DNA of 5,945 bases, from contig CARDPF010000202.1 in the NCBI GenBank assembly GCA_948960675.1, positions 1 to 5,945 of the forward strand. Direction: 5' to 3'. Source of the stretch: an uncultured Eisenbergiella sp. (GTDB taxonomy: Bacteria > Bacillota > Clostridia > Lachnospirales > Lachnospiraceae). The notes under the pieces are model-generated. The model had not been told where the DNA came from. It worked only from the letters and a program-made list of their open reading frames with translations, and searched no databases. Made by a program: the position numbers and the translations under genes. This document shows, piece by piece, positions 5,941-5,945 of the stretch (position 1 is its first letter; every line of letters starts with the position of its first letter).

Positions 5941-5945
5941 GCTCT

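Overview
The window looks like chromosome from a Clostridia bacterium, most likely in or near Lachnospiraceae. This is an inference from the gene content, the strong GGAGG-type ribosome sites, the moderately GC-rich codon use and the clostridial style of the enolase and ABC proteins. No marker gene fixes the genus. All five protein genes lie on the minus strand, so the biology reads from right to left.

Right to left: (1) 5895-5940 holds a long imperfect hairpin at the window edge, probably the terminator of a gene beyond the window. (2) 5771-5827 holds an almost ideal sigma-A promoter. Just downstream of its -10 is a perfect 11-bp inverted repeat containing AGTGTA-N13-TACACT, the operator I recall for the GntR regulator YtrA of Bacillus subtilis. 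(3) 5310-5720 is a 136-aa YtrA-type GntR repressor. (4) 4408-5313 is an ABC ATPase overlapping it by 4 nt. (5) 2202-4436 is a 744-aa ABC permease overlapping the ATPase by 29 nt, with an N-terminal membrane half and a soluble C-terminal half of about 355 residues. These three genes form one translationally coupled, probably autorepressed operon. By analogy with ytrA-ytrB-ytrC/D it may respond to cell-envelope stress, but its substrate is unknown.

Next come (6) a 103-nt gap without a clear terminator or promoter, (7) 809-2098, a complete enolase with all catalytic and metal-binding residues, and (8) 457-808, a 352-nt gene-free stretch dominated by a palindrome of about 270 nt (532-801) that starts eight bases after the enolase stop codon. 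Last is (9) 1-456, a GNAT acetyltransferase cut by the left edge.

The two most interesting items are the very long intergenic hairpin after eno, which I do not recognise as a named element, and the promoter/operator that ties the GntR-ABC operon to YtrA-type control. The enolase and acetyltransferase are otherwise ordinary.
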